A stretch of DNA of 10,315 nucleotides, from contig JAAVHK010000071.1 of NCBI GenBank assembly GCA_014799765.1, forward strand, positions 1 to 10,315, read 5' to 3'. Both the position numbers and the translations under genes were made by a program. Below, piece by piece: positions 7,026 to 10,315 of this stretch (within the stretch, counting starts at the first letter, position 1; every line of letters starts with the position of its first letter). This DNA is from Ruminococcus sp. (GTDB lineage: Bacteria; Bacillota; Clostridia; Oscillospirales; Ruminococcaceae). The notes under the pieces were generated by a model. The model saw only the letters and a list, made by a program, of their open reading frames with translations. It was not told the DNA's origin and did no database searches.

Positions 7026-7313
7026 ATGGATAAAAAAATCTTTTTTAACCGTGCAAAGATGAATGACTCAAAACGTATTCATTGTGAGAATTGTTTTGAG
7101 CAAGTTGTATTTATGCTGCGTGATAAAGACCATGAATTTTCTATGGGATTGACAACGGTACTTGAATGTCTGGCATTCGCAGTTAAAAATGGAGACTTAC
7201 CTAAATTGCCTCAAAGCTGGCTGAGTCACGCTGATATTGTCTGCGAAACAAGTTTCTCATTTGATGAAGACATCTGTTATTACGACTATAACAGCGATAA
7301 GAAAAAGGAGTAA
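7026..7313 (+). CDS. Unknown 95-residue protein, first gene of an AT-rich two-gene unit
   Basis: The start at ATG 7026 follows AAAGGAA at good spacing. An in-frame ATG at 6954 would put the start before the promoter and has no strong ribosome site. The product is a small soluble protein without a signal peptide or membrane span. It has a CENC pair near the N terminus (C20, C23), two further cysteines later, a hydrophobic helix in the middle (about 41-53, TTVLECLAFAV), a GDLPKLPQSW turn after it, and an acidic tyrosine-rich C terminus. The two CxxC-type and later cysteines might bind metal, but spacing is not diagnostic. I do not recognise a named family. The pattern of a CxNC pair, a VLECL helix and a LPxLPxxW turn looks like small hypothetical proteins of Clostridia, by memory only. 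The next gene begins two bases after this stop, so the two form a pair. Confidence 0.75.
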   Translation: MDKKIFFNRAKMNDSKRIHCENCFEQVVFMLRDKDHEFSMGLTTVLECLAFAVKNGDLPKLPQSWLSHADIVCETSFSFDEDICYYDYNSDKKKE

Positions 7314-7315
7314 AA

Positions 7316-8227
7316 ATGAAATATTTTAAAACAGAATCAACCCGAACTGCACTTCGATATGAAATTACACCTCAAAATTTTATGGACAAAACCAAACGAA
7401 ATTACCCTTTTGAGCAAAAAGACCAATATGGAAAATTTTCACAATATGCGATTTGCCCATCATGTTTAAATCCGATTCAGATTATTGGAATCGCACATAA
7501 AATAAAAACAAATCCGTATGGAAGACATACAGGAAAAAGCGTTAAGAGTTTAGCAAAATGGAATCACGAAAAATATGAATATTGTCCTTTTGCTGCTAAA
7601 AATGACCAAAAAGAATTAAATAATGAAGCCCGATTAGAAGAACTTGATGATAATATCATAGAATTATATAATCTGATGAAGTCTCAGTTTGACCGTATTA
7701 TATTCATTTTGGAAAAAGAATTGGAAATTAAGTGTTCCGAATATTTTTGGCGTAAAGCACTTACTCAGTATATTGTAAACAGGGCATATTGTTATCCATG
7801 GCTTACTGAAGCAAATTTACCATATATTTTTGCATATTTTGGAATACATCATCAAAGGCTTTTCAAACAAGGAATTCGTATTGATTCTGGTTTATATAAA
7901 GCCCTAAAAAAACATCCTAATGTAAATTTTATAGAAACCAAAAACATTAATTATGAACAGCTTTGTAATAAAAATAATGCTTTTTTGGAACTTTTCTTTC
8001 GTTTTTCTCATCATTCTCACAAAATATCAAACGACGAAACTCTTATAGAAAAAATGATATTCTATATTGATGACCGAAAAACTGGAATCACACTTTTTGA
8101 AAAAGAAATCACATTCAATGAAACGTTTTTCATGAATATGATTAATAAAAAAGGAAATGAGGATAAACGTCAGCAACGATTTATTGATATTGCTGAAGAA
8201 CTTATGAATCCGCTAATAAATAACTAA
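7316..8227 (+). CDS. Unknown 303-residue protein with a likely N-terminal zinc site
   Basis: The start at ATG 7316 is served by AAAGGAG, which overlaps the stop of the preceding gene, so translation is likely coupled. The N-terminal 100 residues contain CPSC (C47, C50), a PYGRHTGKS segment with H71, another His at 84, and YCPFA with C90. Together these look like a split zinc ribbon. The rest, about 105-303, appears helical, with aromatic-rich stretches (around 145-185) and a charged C terminus, with no membrane span and no signal peptide. No nuclease, helicase, kinase or transferase motif stands out. The gene is visibly more AT-rich than its neighbours; sampled lines are about 20-30 percent GC against nearly 40 percent in topB. 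It is the last gene before an intrinsic terminator. A zinc-site protein in an ICE cassette could bind nucleic acid or act in defence or anti-defence, but that is speculation. The coding call is firm; the function is unknown. Confidence 0.85.
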   Translation: MKYFKTESTRTALRYEITPQNFMDKTKRNYPFEQKDQYGKFSQYAICPSCLNPIQIIGIAHKIKTNPYGRHTGKSVKSLAKWNHEKYEYCPFAAKNDQKELNNEARLEELDDNIIELYNLMKSQFDRIIFILEKELEIKCSEYFWRKALTQYIVNRAYCYPWLTEANLPYIFAYFGIHHQRLFKQGIRIDSGLYKALKKHPNVNFIETKNINYEQLCNKNNAFLELFFRFSHHSHKISNDETLIEKMIFYIDDRKTGITLFEKEITFNETFFMNMINKKGNEDKRQQRFIDIAEELMNPLINN

Positions 8228-8242
8228 AATTTAATACTTATT

Positions 8243-8281
8243 AAAAGAAGATTGTTACATTACGTTCAGTCTTCTTTTTTT
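8243..8281 (+). terminator. Intrinsic terminator after the two-gene unit
   Basis: The arms AAAAGAAGATTG (8243-8254) and CAGTCTTCTTTT (8267-8278) pair over 12 positions with a single G-U wobble. A 12-base loop separates them and the T-run continues to 8281. The stem is AU-rich but long, and the T-tract is typical. It lies 15 bases after the stop of the 303-residue gene and ends 26 bases before topB. Confidence 0.8.
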
Positions 8282-8307
8282 GTAATTATTGAAAGGACTT
8301 GAAAAAG

Positions 8308-10315
8308 ATGAAACTGGTAATTGCAGAAAAGCCAAGTGTAGCAAAGGCAATATGCCCTGTACTTGGTACAAAAACAAAGAAAGACGGATATATGGAGGGC
8401 AATGGCTACATAGTATCATGGTGTTTCGGACATCTTGTCGGAATGTATATGCCAAACGATTACGGTGAAAAGTGGTCGGCAAAATGGAGTTTTGAACAGC
8501 TCCCTATGTTTCCGGAAACGTGGAAATTCAAGATAAATTCCGGCTGTGCTGAACAGTTCAAAATACTTAAAACACTGATGAACGACAGCAACGTTACAGA
8601 AATTATCTGTGCAACCGACGCTGACCGTGAGGGCGAATGTATTTTCAGATATGTTTACAGGCTTGCCGGTTGTCGTAAGCCAGTAAAACGTTTGTGGGTG
8701 TCGTCGTTGGAAGAAACGGCAATCCGTGATGGAATGAAGAAACTGAAAAACAGTACAGAATATGATAATCTTTATTCGGCAGGATTTTCACGTGCAAAAG
8801 CTGACTGGCTTGTCGGAATGAACGCCTCAAGACTGTTTTCAATCAGATACAGAACTCCTCTGAATTTGGGACGTGTTCAGACTCCGACACTTGCAATGAT
8901 TGTTAAACGTGACTTTGATGTGAAAAACTTCGTAAAGCAAAAGTTTTTCACTGTTGACCTGAATTGCGGAAGTTTTATTGCAGTATCGGAAAGAATTGAT
9001 AATGAAAGTAATGCCGAAAAGATTACCGGCTTATGCAACGGAAAAAATGCTGTTGTTGCTGAACTGAAAAAAGAAATAAAAACCGTCAATCCGCCAAAAC
9101 TTTTTGACCTTACAACATTACAGCGTGAAGCAAACAAGCAGTTTGGTTATACGGCACAGCAGACACTTGATTATCTTCAGTCGCTGTACGAATCAAAATT
9201 AACAACATATCCACGTACAGACAGTCAGTATTTATCCGATGACATGGAGCAGACCGCAATAAAAGCAGTATCAGACGTTTACAGTGCGTTTCCCGAATTT
9301 AACAGCGGAATTTCCTATACTCCTGACGTTAAACGTTGTATAAACAACAAAAAAGTTTCCGGACATCATGCAATTCTGCCCACGGAAAAAATAACTACTG
9401 CCGATTTGTCGGCGTTATCCGACGGACAAAAAAATATACTTATGCTCGTATCTGCACAGCTTTTGCTTGCTACCGGTACGCCACATAAATATGAATCAGT
9501 AAAAGTGACTGTAAACTGCGAAAATACGTTGTTTACGGCGAATGGCAAAACAGTTAAGGCAAACGGTTGGAAATCAATTGAAGAACGTGTAAAAGCCGTT
9601 CTGAAAAACAAAAACAGTACCGATGAAAATGAAAATGCTACTTCACTTCCTGATATTCAGCAAGGTCAGATGTTCAATAATGTTTCCGCCAAAAAGTCTG
9701 AACATTTTACAGCTCCGCCAAAACCTTACACAGAAGATACCTTGCTTTCAGCTATGGAACACGCTGGCGTTGCGGACTATGACGAAAATTCTGAAAAGAA
9801 AGGTCTTGGAACTCCCGCAACACGTGCCGGAACGATTGAGGGACTTGTTACACATGGATTTGCACAGCGTAAAGGTAAACAGATTTCCGCAACTGAAAAA
9901 GGTGTAAACCTGATTAAATGTTGTCCGGAAGAAGTTAAGTCACCTAAACTTACGGCAGACTGGGAAATGAAGTTACAGCAGATTGAACATGGTGAATATT
10001 CCGACGAAAAATTCATGAACGAAATTATTTCTTTCATACAGGAGCTTTGCAAAAAATACAGCACGTCTGATAACAACAATACTTTCGTATCCGCACCTGC
10101 AAAAATCGGAAACTGTCCGAACTGTGGAAAAGAAGTAGTTAAAGGAAAATTCGGATACTATTGTATTGGAAAATGTGGCATGAATATTGCAAAAGTCTAT
10201 GGCAGAGAACTTACCGAAACACAGCTGAAAAAACTACTTGCCGGTAAGGAAATTTCTTATACTGCAAACGACAAGAAAACTATTGTAATTCCAAAAGTAT
10301 CACAGAATGAGTACA
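8308..10315 (+). CDS. topB: DNA topoisomerase III, type IA (3' partial)
   Basis: This type IA topoisomerase cuts one DNA strand through a tyrosine and passes another through the gap, decatenating or relaxing DNA. ICE-encoded copies are thought to assist transfer or replication of the element. The start at ATG 8308 follows GAAAGGA (8291-8297). The product opens with MKLVIAEKPS, where E7 begins the Toprim site, and the acidic triad is in DADREGE (D104, D106, E108). The catalytic tyrosine is Y301 in TYPRTDSQYLS. SGHHAILPTEK and GLGTPATRA are intact family motifs. A C-terminal zinc-binding domain has C603, C606, C619 and C623. The frame stays open to the edge, giving 669 residues, so only the last few dozen at most should be missing. 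All catalytic residues are present. It follows a terminator by 26 bases and I see no convincing promoter in that gap, so its transcription source is unclear. Confidence 0.97.
   Translation, partial: MKLVIAEKPSVAKAICPVLGTKTKKDGYMEGNGYIVSWCFGHLVGMYMPNDYGEKWSAKWSFEQLPMFPETWKFKINSGCAEQFKILKTLMNDSNVTEIICATDADREGECIFRYVYRLAGCRKPVKRLWVSSLEETAIRDGMKKLKNSTEYDNLYSAGFSRAKADWLVGMNASRLFSIRYRTPLNLGRVQTPTLAMIVKRDFDVKNFVKQKFFTVDLNCGSFIAVSERIDNESNAEKITGLCNGKNAVVAELKKEIKTVNPPKLFDLTTLQREANKQFGYTAQQTLDYLQSLYESKLTTYPRTDSQYLSDDMEQTAIKAVSDVYSAFPEFNSGISYTPDVKRCINNKKVSGHHAILPTEKITTADLSALSDGQKNILMLVSAQLLLATGTPHKYESVKVTVNCENTLFTANGKTVKANGWKSIEERVKAVLKNKNSTDENENATSLPDIQQGQMFNNVSAKKSEHFTAPPKPYTEDTLLSAMEHAGVADYDENSEKKGLGTPATRAGTIEGLVTHGFAQRKGKQISATEKGVNLIKCCPEEVKSPKLTADWEMKLQQIEHGEYSDEKFMNEIISFIQELCKKYSTSDNNNTFVSAPAKIGNCPNCGKEVVKGKFGYYCIGKCGMNIAKVYGRELTETQLKKLLAGKEISYTANDKKTIVIPKVSQNEY

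Noticed and set aside
9623..9907. Plus-strand open frame of 94 codons
   Set aside because: It is an out-of-frame shadow inside topB, whose own frame reads GLGTPATRA across this stretch.
9777..10079. Minus-strand open frame of 100 codons
   Set aside because: It is antisense to topB, where the catalytic motifs and zinc-binding domain fix the real frame.
1..10315. CRISPR arrays, tRNA or rRNA genes, insertion sequences, attachment sites, integrase, relaxase, origin of transfer
   Set aside because: I looked for these and saw no regular spacer repeats, RNA gene structure, transposase or recombinase motifs in the window; they must lie elsewhere in the element if present.

Overview
The window looks like the inside of an integrative conjugative element (ICE) from a low-GC Clostridia genome. 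The style fits Ruminococcus/Oscillospiraceae, but that is an inference from base composition, codon style and gene content, since no taxonomic marker is present. All nine genes lie on the + strand and are tightly packed. The two longest non-coding gaps are about 90 and 80 bases. The backbone resembles the Tn1549/CTn-type conjugation module known from Clostridioides and gut Firmicutes: a VirB4-type ATPase, a lysine-rich CD1108-like membrane protein, a small DUF4315-like coiled-coil protein and a topoisomerase III.

Layout. Positions 1-2231 hold a VirB4-family ATPase whose 5' end lies before the window. Positions 2267-3874 hold a coiled-coil, lysine-rich, single-membrane-span protein that resembles the N-terminal part of CD1108-type transfer proteins but shows no cell-wall hydrolase domain. 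Next comes a chain of four tightly spaced or overlapping genes (3888-6933): a 99-residue protein with two membrane spans, a 715-residue membrane-anchored protein with GLUG-like repeats, a 135-residue coiled-coil protein and a 78-residue XRE-type DNA-binding protein. Then a more AT-rich two-gene unit (7026-8227) has its own consensus promoter (6979-7007) and its own intrinsic terminator (8243-8281). It encodes a 95-residue protein and a 303-residue protein with a likely zinc site, neither of known function. Finally topB, topoisomerase III, runs from 8308 off the right edge, lacking only its extreme C terminus.

How they may work together. VirB4 would energise assembly of the mating channel, and the CD1108-like and two-span proteins would be envelope parts of that machine. 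The GLUG-repeat protein is oriented to present a large beta-solenoid-like domain outside the cell, so a mating-contact or adhesion role is plausible. TopB would process DNA during transfer or replication of the element. The XRE protein could regulate the operon or the neighbouring promoter. The most interesting parts are the GLUG surface protein embedded in the transfer operon and the self-contained AT-rich two-gene cassette, which looks like ICE cargo of unknown function.
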